Positions 1-9,596 of a stretch of 64,000 nt of DNA are shown here, piece after piece (position 1 is the stretch's first letter; every line of letters starts with the position of its first letter). The translations under genes were made by a program, and so were the position numbers. This stretch comes from Halomarina litorea. Its GTDB lineage: Archaea > Halobacteriota > Halobacteria > Halobacteriales > Haloarculaceae. The DNA is taken from the NCBI RefSeq assembly GCF_024227715.1, contig NZ_CP100451.1, positions 62,001 to 126,000 on the forward strand. The letters run 5' to 3'. Below the pieces are notes generated by a model that ran no database searches, was not told the DNA's origin, and saw nothing but the letters and a program-made list of their open reading frames with translations.

Positions 1-791
1 CGGGGCTCACCAGCTTTCTGCTCCCGAAATTCGCCGGTCGGAAGCTCTTCGGGTTCAAGTTCATCGTCTACTCGACACTCGCCATCGGCGTCCTCTCCTT
101 CGGCGTGTGGGCCCACCACATGTTCACGACGGGCGTCGACCCGCGCATCCGCGCGAGCTTCATGGCCGTCACCATCGCCATCGCCGTTCCGAGCGCCGTC
201 AAGACGTTCAACTGGATGACGACACTGTGGTCGGGTCAATTGCGGCTCACCGCCCCGATGATCCTTCTGTTGGGTGGCATCGGGACGTTCGTCATCGGCG
301 GGGTGACTGGCGTATTCCTCGCCTCGATCCCCGTCGACTATGCCTTCCAGGGCACCTACTACGTCGTCGGGCACTTCCACTTCATCATCATGGGCATCAT
401 CGCGATGTCGATGGTCGCCGCGAGCTACTACTGGTATCCGATCCTCACCCGGCGGATGTACGATCAGCGTCTCGCGAAGGTGCAGGCGGTGACGCTCATC
501 ATCGGCGTCATCGTCACGTTCACCGTGATGCTCATCGTCGGATATCTCGGGCTCCCGCGGCGCTACGCCGAGTATCCCGAGCAGTTCGAACTGCTCCAGC
601 AGGTCACGACAGCCGGGGCCTATCTCATCATGCTAAGTGTCGGCCTGTGGGTCATCAACCTCGTTCAATCACTGCGGACCGGCCCGATCGTCATGGATGC
701 CGACGTCTGGAACCTCAAGTCGGTCGGGCAGTTCACACGAGAATGGCAGTGGTTCGAGGAGAAACTGGACGAAGAGCGAGGGATCGACTGA
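1..791 (+). CDS. haem-copper oxidase subunit I, C-terminal part (5' end outside window)
   Basis: The frame is open from base 3 of the window, so only the C-terminal ~262 residues are present. This subunit is the membrane-embedded catalytic core of terminal oxidases that reduce O2 to water and pump protons. A His-His pair at 114-119 matches the CuB ligands. A His-Phe-His at 372-380, in a helix reading GHFHFIIMG, matches the two axial haem ligands. Several hydrophobic helices follow and the soluble tail ends at a TGA. The HHMF context and the two-haem-ligand helix favour an A-type (cytochrome c/halocyanin oxidase) subunit over cbb3. The copper proteins further downstream could be electron donors, but that is inference. 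Confidence 0.93.
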   Translation, partial: GLTSFLLPKFAGRKLFGFKFIVYSTLAIGVLSFGVWAHHMFTTGVDPRIRASFMAVTIAIAVPSAVKTFNWMTTLWSGQLRLTAPMILLLGGIGTFVIGGVTGVFLASIPVDYAFQGTYYVVGHFHFIIMGIIAMSMVAASYYWYPILTRRMYDQRLAKVQAVTLIIGVIVTFTVMLIVGYLGLPRRYAEYPEQFELLQQVTTAGAYLIMLSVGLWVINLVQSLRTGPIVMDADVWNLKSVGQFTREWQWFEEKLDEERGID

Positions 792-857
792 AAGCAACAC
801 CTCGTCAGAGGTCACACAGCTGCTAACGCATCGAGAGAGCGACTGTTTGGCCGGTCC

Positions 858-1154
858 TCAGCGGGCGTCAGTATCGTAGCGAGAGACGAACTGGACGGCC
901 CCGAAGAGCCCACCCAGTACGACCGCTGTCATCAGTGCGCCGTACGTCGCGAGTCCACTTGGGGTCGGGTGGAATCGCACGACGCTGGCGACTTGGATGT
1001 GACCGAACACACCCGGTGCGACGAGGCCGATCACGTAGCCGAACACGGCACCGATCACGACGGCAGAGATGGCGACGATAAGTAGGACCGTTCGCCCGGA
1101 GCGCTGTGACTTCACTCGGCTCACAGTAGGAGTTGATATGAATGCCATCATCAT
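858..1154 (-). CDS. small two-helix membrane protein of the oxidase neighbourhood
   Basis: The 98-residue protein has a short basic N-terminus, a hydrophobic helix at about residues 22-48, a polar loop, and a second helix at about 68-92. It starts at the first of three consecutive ATGs. It lies convergent to the oxidase subunit I gene. Haloarchaeal genomes often carry a small membrane protein of this size and topology near cox genes (annotated as a cox cluster or DUF7520-type protein). That assignment rests on position and shape rather than on a catalytic motif. Its function is unknown. Confidence 0.7.
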   Translation of the reverse strand: MMMAFISTPTVSRVKSQRSGRTVLLIVAISAVVIGAVFGYVIGLVAPGVFGHIQVASVVRFHPTPSGLATYGALMTAVVLGGLFGAVQFVSRYDTDAR

Positions 1155-1185
1155 GGTCGCTTCGGTACGTCGCAGTTGGTCTCTC

Positions 1186-1929
1186 TCAGAGCAGTCCGAC
1201 CGCCTGCACGTATGCGAGACCGAACTGCGCGGCGTTGTACAGGCCGTGGATCGCCGCCGGAACGAGTAGATTGTCGCTAAGCACGTACGTCGCCCCCAGC
1301 ACGGTCGCGAGCACGAATACGAATCCGATATACGCCGCTACACCAGCACCACTCCCGAGGAGCGAGAAGACGTGGATGGCCGCGAACAACGCACTCGCGA
1401 GAATAATCGCTCGACCGACGTGGAAGGACTCGGCGAGCGAGCCTTGAATGACGCCACGGTAGAGCAATTCCTCGCCGGGGCCAACGAGCAAGATCGACAG
1501 GGGAACCAGCAACAGGAACGCGATCGGTTCCTGACTGGCGGTACTCACGACGTCGTTCTGTGCCAGTTCGATACCGAGCAGTCCGAGGAGTTGTGAGATG
1601 CCGACGAGCAGTCCACCCAAGACGATGAACCCCCCGACGATCCACCCGATATCTCGGAGTGTGGGTACTCGGACTCGCAGCATCTCGAACCCGCGACCGG
1701 TGAGCCAGAGGTAGCCGAGGGCGACCCCACCGAAGGCGACGCCTTGCAGCAACACGGTCGAGAGGAGAAGTTGGCGAGCAGGGTGGTTCCGGATGCCGAT
1801 CCCGACTCCCTCCAACGCCCCGATCGTCACCGTAAGGAGTGACGCCCCGACGACGAGTGCTCCGATCGCCAGACCCCCCGATTCGAGAAGTGTCTTCACT
1901 CCTTTGATGTCCCGTTCGGGCGTGTTCAT
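1186..1929 (-). CDS. CPBP-family intramembrane metalloprotease (CAAX protease-like)
   Basis: The protein has 247 residues from the ATG at 1929. The longer frame would need a TTG start at 1956, which I reject. It has about eight hydrophobic segments. The signature motif 1 of CPBP/Abi proteases is present as GEELLYRG in the middle of the protein, and motif 2 as FAAIHVFS about 25 residues later. Both supply Glu and His residues for the metal site. The family cleaves substrates in the membrane and includes prenyl-protein endopeptidases and bacteriocin-immunity proteins. The substrate here is unknown. It is divergent from the next membrane protein gene. Confidence 0.9.
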   Translation of the reverse strand: MNTPERDIKGVKTLLESGGLAIGALVVGASLLTVTIGALEGVGIGIRNHPARQLLLSTVLLQGVAFGGVALGYLWLTGRGFEMLRVRVPTLRDIGWIVGGFIVLGGLLVGISQLLGLLGIELAQNDVVSTASQEPIAFLLLVPLSILLVGPGEELLYRGVIQGSLAESFHVGRAIILASALFAAIHVFSLLGSGAGVAAYIGFVFVLATVLGATYVLSDNLLVPAAIHGLYNAAQFGLAYVQAVGLL

Positions 1930-2101
1930 CGACCCTGCTTCGGGTGCCTCCGGCAAACCGGTTACGTATCGTCACCAACTCCGAGAGAGGGCATCACTCC
2001 ACGAGTCGAACTCAGTACTAAATCCACCTCTCGTTCGATACCGGTTGTAGTCACGGTCAGCATTCGATAGCTACAATCCTTTCCCGTGAGAACGTCATCT
2101 A

Positions 2102-3517
2102 ATGACTGCCCGCGGCGCTTCGTTGCGTGCACTCTCTCGTCGGTTCGTCCTCTGTACGATCGCCGGAATCGTGGGTCTCCTGTTCGTCGAGACGGTTACG
2201 GCGAGCAACGCGGCGGCCAGCCTGAACAACGCGGCGACGGGCGACGATCTGGTGGTCCCTCGGTGGTTGTATCTGAGTACGGGAGGAGCGACCATCGGTG
2301 CCTCTGCGTTACTCGCGAGTTTCGTGACCGACCGGCGGTTCATCGCCTACATTCACGACCGACAGTTCGACGTCGAACTCACTACAGTGGTCCGACGAGG
2401 AGGAACACTCGTCGCTCGACTACTCGGGCTTCTGGTACTGGGATACATCATCGTCAGCGGGTTGACCGGACCACAGATACCGACCGTCAGCGGTACGGTC
2501 ATCCTCGTGTTCGCAGGCGTCAGGGCAGGGCTGACGATGGTCTCGTATCTCGTCGGAAACCCGTGGCCTCTACTGAACCCTTGGCGGTCGATCGCATCGG
2601 TGCTTCCGTCCCTCGACTATCGCTACCCCGACCAGTTCGGCCGATGGCCGGCGACTGTCGGCTTCCTCCTGCTCATCTGGATCGAGACGACGACTCCTGT
2701 CAGCACCCGTCCGGACTACCTCGCACTGATGGTCATCGGGTACTCCGTGATCACTATCTTGGGGGCCGTCTGCTTCGGAACCGAGCGATGGTTCGACACG
2801 GTGGACCCGATTTCGGTCATGTTCCGGTTCTACGGTAGCGTCGCACCCCTCAAACGAACCGACAATGGAGTGACGCTCCGTCCTCACGGGTTTCGCCTTC
2901 CGGGGTCGACACTCGTCGATGGGTTCGACGACATCGCCTTCGTCATCGCGCTCGTGTGGGAACTCACGTTCACCGGGTTCGTCACGACAGAATCGGGGGC
3001 GGCAGTCGTCCGGGTGCTCGCAGCAACGGGTCTCCCCCCACTTCTGATCTATGCTGCCCTCTTCGTCGGCGGATACGCTTGTTTCCTCGGTGCGTACCGC
3101 TTCGCGGCGAACACGTCACGAAAGACCGTCAAGACGTACTTCACGGGGAAGGCGCTCGCGATCCGGTTCGCGCCACCACTACTCGGTATCGCCGCCGGCT
3201 ACCACCTCGCGCACTACCTCGGCTTTTTCATCTCCCTGAGTCCGTCGCTGCTCGGTGTATTGCTGTCGCCGCTCTCACCGCCCGCAAATCCTGTCGTCCT
3301 GACGCTCCCGGGGTGGTTCGGGGGGCTCAACATCGCGTTCATTCTCGCCGGGCACCTGCTGGCGATCTGGCTCGCGCACGCGGCGGCCTACGGGACGTTC
3401 GCATCGCGACTCGTCGCGATCCGGAGCCAGTATCCGTTCATCGCTATCATGATCGGGTACACCGTAATCAGTCTCTGGCTGATCTCGCTTCCGACGACGT
3501 CTCCTGCATTCCTGTAA
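2102..3517 (+). CDS. multi-pass membrane protein, unknown function
   Basis: The protein has 471 residues and about twelve hydrophobic segments spread along its length, with an N-terminal signal-anchor-like helix at about 14-32. The only distinctive motif seen is an NPWPLLNPWRS sequence in a loop at about residue 155. No transporter or enzyme signature is recognised. It converges on the P19-like lipoprotein gene with only about 20 bp between the two stop codons. In bacterial P19 systems a membrane permease sits beside the metal-binding protein, but convergence means these two are not in one operon, so a shared role is speculative. Confidence 0.85.
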   Translation: MTARGASLRALSRRFVLCTIAGIVGLLFVETVTASNAAASLNNAATGDDLVVPRWLYLSTGGATIGASALLASFVTDRRFIAYIHDRQFDVELTTVVRRGGTLVARLLGLLVLGYIIVSGLTGPQIPTVSGTVILVFAGVRAGLTMVSYLVGNPWPLLNPWRSIASVLPSLDYRYPDQFGRWPATVGFLLLIWIETTTPVSTRPDYLALMVIGYSVITILGAVCFGTERWFDTVDPISVMFRFYGSVAPLKRTDNGVTLRPHGFRLPGSTLVDGFDDIAFVIALVWELTFTGFVTTESGAAVVRVLAATGLPPLLIYAALFVGGYACFLGAYRFAANTSRKTVKTYFTGKALAIRFAPPLLGIAAGYHLAHYLGFFISLSPSLLGVLLSPLSPPANPVVLTLPGWFGGLNIAFILAGHLLAIWLAHAAAYGTFASRLVAIRSQYPFIAIMIGYTVISLWLISLPTTSPAFL

Positions 3518-3539
3518 CAGCACGCCCGAACGCGACAGC

Positions 3540-4586
3540 TTACCCGCCGATGGCGACCGTCGGCATCTCGAAGAACGCCGTCTCGTAGCCGTCGTGGCGA
3601 GCAACCTGTGGCGGGAGTTCGGTCGCGAGTTCGAGACGGTCGACGGTCACTCCCTCCTCGAGATTCGCCCCGTAGTGATAGCCGAGTTTCGGATCGAACG
3701 TCGGCTTGAGCGGGTACGTGTCGGTGCCACCGGACTCGTTCTGGAGTCCTGCCTGTAACTGCATCATCGGGAGGACGATCTGGTTGTACGGTGTATGCGC
3801 TGTAACGGCCAGATAGGGCTGCTCCCCGAACCGGGCTTCGTCTTGGAACACCCGAGCGGTGAACTGCGCGTCGCCGCTCGTCCCCGACCCGACGACCGAG
3901 CCGGTAGTGACGTTCGGAACCGTCCCAGCCGGAACGTCCATATCCATCGGTGGTATCGCGTCCCGGGTTCCCTGTCGGTCTCCCAAGCGTCGAATCGAGA
4001 GGTCGTAGAGTTCGTCGGTGTCGAAGGTAAACGGTATTTCGACGGACCGTGGCTCGCTGAATCGGTCCGCGAACTCACCGGTCCGAGCTGTCGAGAGGCC
4101 ACCGATGCTGACACGGGCCCGGTACTCGCCCTCCCCGTCGAGTGTGAAGTTCGCCCCATAGTGGAATCCCATCTGTTGGGAGAGCATCGGGTAGATGACC
4201 TCTTGGGAGACGGGGATATCGCCCTGGAGGATCTCCAAGGAGACGCCGCTCGACGGAACGACGAGTCCGCTCTCCCGGTCCCAGATCGAGGCCATCAGGT
4301 GAATCGAGTCATCAGCGTCGACGATGACTTTCTCCCGCGTGTCGCCTTGCACGTTCCAGAACCGATGGGGGTAGGAGTACGTCAGCGCTACTTCGTACTC
4401 GTTAGTCGTTCGTCGGTCCGCGAGTGCCATGCCCTCGGTAATCGCAGGAACGTACACGGCCTGTGGGCGGTCCGCTACGAGTGGCGGGTCCCGCCATGCG
4501 GACTGGCGCTCGAACCCACCGAGACAGCCGGCCACGGCTGCGCCGATACCCGTGACCCCAGCTCGAAGCACGTCACGGCGATCCAT
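3540..4586 (-). CDS. exported lipoprotein with two P19/Tp34-like (Fe2+ transport protein family) motifs
   Basis: The protein has 348 residues from the ATG at 4586, which places MDRRDVLRAG and a lipobox ending AGC at the N-terminus. The longer frame adds an unlikely 23-residue leader. The region around residues 60-185 ends in an MGFHYGANF motif followed by GEGEYRARV. That is the hallmark GPHYGAN...G.Y pattern of periplasmic P19/Tp34 metal-binding proteins. A second copy, LGYHYGANL, lies near residue 310, so the protein appears to be a tandem of related domains. P19 proteins bind copper and iron and work with iron permeases. The adjacent divergent Zn/Cd ATPase fits a metal role. Substrate identity is inference. 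Confidence 0.75.
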   Translation of the reverse strand: MDRRDVLRAGVTGIGAAVAGCLGGFERQSAWRDPPLVADRPQAVYVPAITEGMALADRRTTNEYEVALTYSYPHRFWNVQGDTREKVIVDADDSIHLMASIWDRESGLVVPSSGVSLEILQGDIPVSQEVIYPMLSQQMGFHYGANFTLDGEGEYRARVSIGGLSTARTGEFADRFSEPRSVEIPFTFDTDELYDLSIRRLGDRQGTRDAIPPMDMDVPAGTVPNVTTGSVVGSGTSGDAQFTARVFQDEARFGEQPYLAVTAHTPYNQIVLPMMQLQAGLQNESGGTDTYPLKPTFDPKLGYHYGANLEEGVTVDRLELATELPPQVARHDGYETAFFEMPTVAIGG

Positions 4587-4753
4587 TAGTGGCAGTCCGA
4601 ACTGCACGGGAAAACGCCTACCGATTGCTGGTGCCACCCTCATTGCCACCCGCACATGTTATTAACTCGTACCGAAAAAGATAGTAATCATTCTAGCTCA
4701 AATGCCCTCTCGTAACAGCCCGATTAATATGATGACGACGACTATCGGGAGAT

Positions 4754-7393
4754 ATGACAAACGAGCCGTCTGGGGCGACCAATCACCGTTCCGAGGCGGA
4801 GGCAGCCAACGGTGAGGACGGATCCCCCGACCATGCTCACGATCACGATCATGGGCACGATGACGGCCACGGATCAGCGTCGACTGGCTCTGTCACCGAC
4901 GACGGCGACGGCGAGACGCTCGAACTGAGCGTTCCGGAGATGGACTGCGCGTCGTGTGCCAGCAAGGTCGAGTCGGCTAACGCTCGACTCGACGGTATCT
5001 CTCGAATCGACCCGCAGGTGACGAGTGGTCAACTGGTCGTCGAGTTCGACGGAGCGATGACGAATACCGACGCGATCCGAGAGCGCGTCGAGAAGGCCGG
5101 TTACACCGTCGAATCGACGACTGGCGCTCAAAGCGAGCAGTTCTCAGTCCCTGACATGGACTGTGCGTCCTGTGCCAGCAAGGTCGAGAACGCATTGCAA
5201 TCGACCGCAGGTGTCAGCGAGTTCGAGACCCATCCGACGAGTGGGACTGTCCGCGTCACGTTTGACGAGGCGGCTACCTCACGCCAACAGGTCGTCGAGG
5301 CCATCAAGGGGGCCGGATACGCAGTCGAGAACACTGACGCAGAACCGGACGCTAGTCAGGCTGCACAGCGTGAGAGTGTCTGGCGGAGCCAACGAGCGAT
5401 CAAGACGTGGATCAGTGGTGCGTTCGTCACACTGGGTCTACTCTTCGAGTTCTTGTTGACTGGGCAGAACGTCGTGTTCGCGACCGTCATCGGACGTGAG
5501 ATACTGGTCGCTGACGCGCACTTCCTTCTGGCTGTCGCGTTTGGCGGACAGGCCATCCTCCGGAGCGGCTACTACTCAGCTCGAAATCTGAGTCTCGACA
5601 TCGACCTGCTGATGAGCGCGGCCATCGTCGGCGCCCTCGTCGCGAGCCTCGGGTTCGGCGAGGCGCTTTACTTCGAGGCGGCGACCCTCGCGTTCCTGTT
5701 CAGCGTCGCCGAGTTGCTCGAACGCTACTCGATGGACAAGACCCGGAACTCCCTGCGCGAGCTAATGGACCTCTCGCCTGACGAGGCGACGGTCCTCCGG
5801 GAGGACGAGGAGATTTCCGTTCCCGTCGAAAATATCGAGGTCGGCGAGGTAGTCGTCGTTCGCCCCGGAGAGAAGATCCCGATGGACGGTGAGGTAACGG
5901 AAGGCGAAAGTGCAGTCAACCAGGCGCCGATTACCGGCGAGTCTGTGCCCGTCGACAAGACCGTCGGCGACGAGGTGTACGCTGGCACCATCAACGAAGG
6001 TGGCTATCTGGAAGTACAGGTCACGTCTACTGCAGGGGACAACACCATCGCGCGCGTCGTCTCGATGGTCGAGGACGCACAGTCGAACAAGACCGACCGC
6101 GAGCAGTTCGTCGAGCGCTTTGCAGAGTACTATACACCGATCGTCGTCGCCATCGCGCTGGCCGCGATGGTCGTCCCGCCACTGGCTTTTGGCGCAAATT
6201 GGGTGACGTGGTTCGTTCGCGGGCTGACGCTCATCGTCCTCGCCTGTCCGTGTGCGTTCGTCATCTCGACGCCCGTCTCGGTCGTCTCGGGCATCACCAG
6301 TGCCGCGAAGAACGGCGTCCTCATCAAAGGCGGCGACCATCTGGAGGCGATGGGAGAGGTCGACGCTATCGCGCTCGACAAGACGGGCACGCTGACGAAG
6401 GGCGAACTCGTCGTCACCGACGTCGTCGCGCTCAACGGCAACACGGAGGAGGACGTCCTGCGGTGTGCCCGCGGCCTCGAAAGTCGGTCGGAGCACCCTA
6501 TCGGCGACGCCATCGTGGCACAGGCCGATAGCCGCGGTGTTGCTGGCCGGGAGATCGACGACTTCGAGAGCATCACCGGGAAGGGTGTGCGTGCGGACCT
6601 TGACGGGACACCGCACTTCGCAGGCAAGCCCGGCCTCTTCGAGGAACTGGACTTCGAGCTCTCGCACGTCCACGCGACCACTGACGGCGGCGTCCCGACA
6701 GCCAAAAGCCGAGATCTCTGTGAGCGCAACGACTGCATGGACCTGCTGGAGGAAACGGTGCCGCGCCTCCAGTCAGAGGGCAAGACGGTGGTCCTCGTCG
6801 GCACCGACGAAGAACTGGAAGGGGTCATCGCTGTCGCAGACGAGATCCGCCCCGAAGCGCGGGCAATGGTCGAGCGCCTCCACAACCTCGGCGTCGAGCA
6901 CGTCGTAATGCTTACTGGCGACAACGAGCGGACGGCCCGCGCCATCGCCGAGGATGTCGGCGTCGACGAATTCCGCGCCGAACTCCTTCCCGAGGACAAG
7001 GTCGAGGCCGTGGAGGGACTGCAGGAGAAATACGGGACGGTGGCGATGGTCGGCGACGGCATCAACGACGCCCCCGCGCTTGCCACCGCCGACGTCGGCA
7101 TCGCGATGGGGGCGGCCGGGACCGACACCGCCCTCGAAACCGCGGACATCGCGCTGATGGGCGACGACCTCTCACGCCTGCCGTACCTCTACGACCTCTC
7201 GCACAGTGCGAACCGCGTCATCCGGCAGAACGTCTGGACGAGTCTGGGCGCCAAAGCGGCCCTCGCCGTCGCCGTGCCCTTCGGCCTACCCATCTGGGCG
7301 GCCGTCCTCTTCGGCGACGCCGGCATGACCGTCGGCGTCACCGGCAACGCGATGCGCCTCTCGAACGTCGAACCGACCCTCGACGAAGCGTAA
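4754..7393 (+). CDS. zntA: P1B-type heavy-metal efflux ATPase, Zn/Cd class
   Basis: The protein has 879 residues. The N-terminus is His/Asp-rich (about residues 25-45) and is followed by two HMA domains, each with an MDCASC metal site (near residues 60 and 138). The ion-channel motif is CPC at 498-500, followed by AFVISTP. The phosphorylation site is DKTG with Asp 542. TGES, SEHPIGD and GDGINDAP motifs are all intact. The CPC context and the Asp in the last membrane segment (FGDAGM) match ZntA/CadA rather than copper ATPases. It should use ATP to export Zn2+, Cd2+ or Pb2+. A small membrane protein and a CDF exporter follow closely, forming an efflux operon. Confidence 0.95.
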   Translation: MTNEPSGATNHRSEAEAANGEDGSPDHAHDHDHGHDDGHGSASTGSVTDDGDGETLELSVPEMDCASCASKVESANARLDGISRIDPQVTSGQLVVEFDGAMTNTDAIRERVEKAGYTVESTTGAQSEQFSVPDMDCASCASKVENALQSTAGVSEFETHPTSGTVRVTFDEAATSRQQVVEAIKGAGYAVENTDAEPDASQAAQRESVWRSQRAIKTWISGAFVTLGLLFEFLLTGQNVVFATVIGREILVADAHFLLAVAFGGQAILRSGYYSARNLSLDIDLLMSAAIVGALVASLGFGEALYFEAATLAFLFSVAELLERYSMDKTRNSLRELMDLSPDEATVLREDEEISVPVENIEVGEVVVVRPGEKIPMDGEVTEGESAVNQAPITGESVPVDKTVGDEVYAGTINEGGYLEVQVTSTAGDNTIARVVSMVEDAQSNKTDREQFVERFAEYYTPIVVAIALAAMVVPPLAFGANWVTWFVRGLTLIVLACPCAFVISTPVSVVSGITSAAKNGVLIKGGDHLEAMGEVDAIALDKTGTLTKGELVVTDVVALNGNTEEDVLRCARGLESRSEHPIGDAIVAQADSRGVAGREIDDFESITGKGVRADLDGTPHFAGKPGLFEELDFELSHVHATTDGGVPTAKSRDLCERNDCMDLLEETVPRLQSEGKTVVLVGTDEELEGVIAVADEIRPEARAMVERLHNLGVEHVVMLTGDNERTARAIAEDVGVDEFRAELLPEDKVEAVEGLQEKYGTVAMVGDGINDAPALATADVGIAMGAAGTDTALETADIALMGDDLSRLPYLYDLSHSANRVIRQNVWTSLGAKAALAVAVPFGLPIWAAVLFGDAGMTVGVTGNAMRLSNVEPTLDEA

Positions 7394-7415
7394 CACCGGC
7401 TTTTCGTCATTCACC

Positions 7416-7706
7416 ATGAGATCATCACTCACGTCACGTGGCGCGTTCTTGCTGATTGCGTTGACGGGAATCGTCGTCCCCGGTGTTATCGATTTCTTCC
7501 TCGTCCAGTACGGGTACTCCGGTGTCGGAAGCGTCGTTTGGGCGATCGGATACGGCAGTGCCGTTATCGCGATCTGGTACGGCTGGTTCCGTCCTATCGA
7601 TTTCACCGGCGATACGGGTGAATCACAGACATGGACCGCTGATATTGACGAGACGGAAGCCACGGAGAAACGGCACACAGTCGTCGACGAAGACGTAGAC
7701 AAATGA
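7416..7706 (+). CDS. small two-helix membrane protein in the metal-efflux operon
   Basis: The 96-residue protein has hydrophobic helices at about 8-28 and 37-55 and an acidic cytoplasmic-type tail. It begins 22 bp after the ATPase stop. Its own stop overlaps the start of the CDF gene by four bases (ATGA), so the three genes are very likely cotranscribed and this one is translationally coupled to the exporter. No metal-binding motif is seen. It could be an accessory subunit or simply a conserved passenger; the function is unknown. Confidence 0.8.
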   Translation: MRSSLTSRGAFLLIALTGIVVPGVIDFFLVQYGYSGVGSVVWAIGYGSAVIAIWYGWFRPIDFTGDTGESQTWTADIDETEATEKRHTVVDEDVDK

Positions 7707-8647
7707 GCGGCCACGGCCACGATCACGACTACGACGGACAGTCCGACGAACACGCGGACCACGCTGGGGCGGCCTCACAGGGGCCACGTACCCTCGCAGT
7801 CGTCGCCGGTATCAATTTCGTCGGGTTCGTCGTCGAGTTGGTCGGCGGGCTGGCGTTCGGGTCGGTCGCGCTCATCAGCGACGCGGTACACATGCTGTTC
7901 GACATGCTCGCGTACGTGATGGCGTTCGCCGCGAGCTACACCGCCGAACGATACGACGGTGGGGATGAGTGGTCCTACGGACTCCATCGGCTCGAACCGG
8001 CGGCGGCGTTTCTCAACGGCGCCCTCCTGCTTCCGATGGTCGGGTACATCCTCTGGGAGTCCTACCAGCGGTTCGTCGACCCGGTCGACATCGACCCCGT
8101 GTTGACGTTGATCATCGCGATTGGTGGCCTGCTCGTCAACGTCGGTTCGGTGTATATCCTGCAAGGGGGCGAGATGAGTCTCAACGAGCGTGGGGCGTTC
8201 TATCACCTGCTGGGCGACGCTGGTGGCTCAGTAGCAGTTATCGTCTCGACGGTCGCCGTCTGGCAGTTCGACCTCCCGATCGCTGACCCGATCGCAGCTG
8301 TGCTCATCGGCGCGCTGGTTCTCTGGTCGGCCGGGAAGGTGCTCAGAGAGAGCACGGCAATTCTCCTCGAACGAAGTCCGGTCCCGAGCAACGAGGTGCG
8401 ATCGGAACTACAGACCATCGACAACGTCGACGCCATCGAGGACCTCCACATCTGGCAGGTCTGTAGCCAACTGACAGTCGCGACGGTTCGGCTTACGACC
8501 CAGTGTGAGTCACTCGCCGACCAGCAGGCAGTTCGACAGGCAGTCCACGAACGCCTCGCCGAGTGGGACGTCGACCACGCGACCGTCGAGTGTCTCGACG
8601 CCACCGCGTCCGACGTCGTACAATCCGCAGCGACCGACCAGCACTGA
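7703..8647 (+). CDS. cation diffusion facilitator (CzcD-like Zn2+/Cd2+ exporter)
   Basis: The protein has 314 residues. An N-terminal His-rich stretch (HGHDHDYDG) is followed by six hydrophobic helices and a cytoplasmic domain from about residue 215. The paired metal-site motifs of CDF proteins are present: HMLFD in helix 2 and HLLGD in helix 5. The HIWQVCS strand typical of the C-terminal metallochaperone-like fold is also seen. These proteins exchange protons for Zn2+ and related cations. Its coupling to the P1B ATPase suggests two parallel export routes for the same ions. Confidence 0.94.
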   Translation: MSGHGHDHDYDGQSDEHADHAGAASQGPRTLAVVAGINFVGFVVELVGGLAFGSVALISDAVHMLFDMLAYVMAFAASYTAERYDGGDEWSYGLHRLEPAAAFLNGALLLPMVGYILWESYQRFVDPVDIDPVLTLIIAIGGLLVNVGSVYILQGGEMSLNERGAFYHLLGDAGGSVAVIVSTVAVWQFDLPIADPIAAVLIGALVLWSAGKVLRESTAILLERSPVPSNEVRSELQTIDNVDAIEDLHIWQVCSQLTVATVRLTTQCESLADQQAVRQAVHERLAEWDVDHATVECLDATASDVVQSAATDQH

Positions 8648-8856
8648 CCGTTCACGTCACCCCAGCCAGCGAGATGTTTGAGCCCCTCGACCCAACCAGG
8701 GATGACCTCATCGCGGTTCGGGCCGGTCGTGGAACCCCGACCGCTACTCGCTGCCCATCGAGGAGATTCAGCTGTACGGCAACACGATACGCACTTAGCA
8801 ACTGGGTCGGACGAGAGGGCGAGTCAACTCGTTTCGATAGTGTATCTGAGTCGCAG

Positions 8857-9138
8857 TCATCCTCGTTCGAGGTACAGCGAGTAGAGGATCGTCACGAATC
8901 CGAGTGCGACGAGGATACTGTTGAGGAGGACACCGACTTCGAGTGAAACCGAGAGCACCTGATCGGCGATGCCCGCGAGGAGTGCCCCCAGTGTGATGAT
9001 GGTAAATCCGATGCCGAGAAGCCGGATAGACGGTGATTCAGTCTGCCGGTATGCCTTGTACGCGATGTACGTAATGGCCGCCCCCAACAGGAGGATGACG
9101 GTCTTGACGGCGACGATGGCCGGGCCGACCCACGTCAT
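8857..9138 (-). CDS. small three-helix membrane protein coupled to a winged-helix regulator
   Basis: The 93-residue protein consists almost entirely of three hydrophobic helices (about 5-25, 36-60 and 66-88). Its start overlaps the stop of the upstream regulator by four bases. Such a regulator-plus-small-membrane-protein pair is a recurrent haloarchaeal arrangement (DUF7521-like, my recollection). The membrane protein may relay a signal to the regulator, but the sequence does not show this. The 209 bp between this gene's stop and the CDF gene's stop hold nothing I can support. Confidence 0.75.
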   Translation of the reverse strand: MTWVGPAIVAVKTVILLLGAAITYIAYKAYRQTESPSIRLLGIGFTIITLGALLAGIADQVLSVSLEVGVLLNSILVALGFVTILYSLYLERG

Positions 9139-9512
9139 AGCTCGTCCCCCATCTTCGACCAGATATCCGCGAGGCGCTCGTCAGCGCCTCGTGGCGGGCG
9201 TTCGACGGCGACCGAGAAGGTGTCGTCGTCCTCCATCGAGATCGTCACGTCATCGAAATCTCGCTCGTAACGAGTCACTCGGCCTCCGTTCGGCTTGATC
9301 GCGTCCTGTTCGTGGACGAGCGATGCCGTTCGGAGGAGGTCGAGTTTCCGATACAGCGTCGATTGCGGGATGTCACAGGCGTCGATGAGTTCGGTTGCAG
9401 TCATGGGTTCGGCTGTGTGGCGGAGGATGGCCCGGCAGTCGGCATCATCGAGCGCATCAAGGACCTCCTGCAACGAGGGCGAGTCCGTCGATGACGCCGA
9501 ATCATGCCCCAT
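9135..9512 (-). CDS. winged-helix (ArsR-like) transcriptional regulator
   Basis: The protein has 125 residues from the ATG at 9512. The extended frame to 9596 adds a non-conserved-looking leader that runs into the copper-protein gene's 3' end. A winged helix spans about residues 18-80. Its helix-turn-helix reads TATELIDACDIPQSTLYRKLDLL and is followed by a basic wing ending GRVTRYERDF. The C-terminus is acidic. No Cys-based metal site of the classical ArsR/SmtB type is visible, so direct metal sensing is not supported. It is cotranscribed with the downstream small membrane protein. Confidence 0.82.
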   Translation of the reverse strand: MGHDSASSTDSPSLQEVLDALDDADCRAILRHTAEPMTATELIDACDIPQSTLYRKLDLLRTASLVHEQDAIKPNGGRVTRYERDFDDVTISMEDDDTFSVAVERPPRGADERLADIWSKMGDEL

Positions 9513-9596
9513 TGCCGTTCCTTCGAGACGTGTCGAAATAGGCTCCCTGATTGTCGGTTGAGCACGACGTGCTCCAGTGAGGGAGTAATGAACCAC

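Noticed and set aside
4754-7393. Copper (CopA-type) assignment for the P1B ATPase
   Set aside because: The CPC-AFVISTP context and the Asp in the last helix match Zn/Cd ATPases, and the copper-type NYN and MxxSS motifs are not seen.
8648-8856. Short protein-like fragment (WNPDRYSLPIEEIQLYGN) after the CDF gene
   Set aside because: Bounded by in-frame stops with no start codon; too short to distinguish relic from chance.
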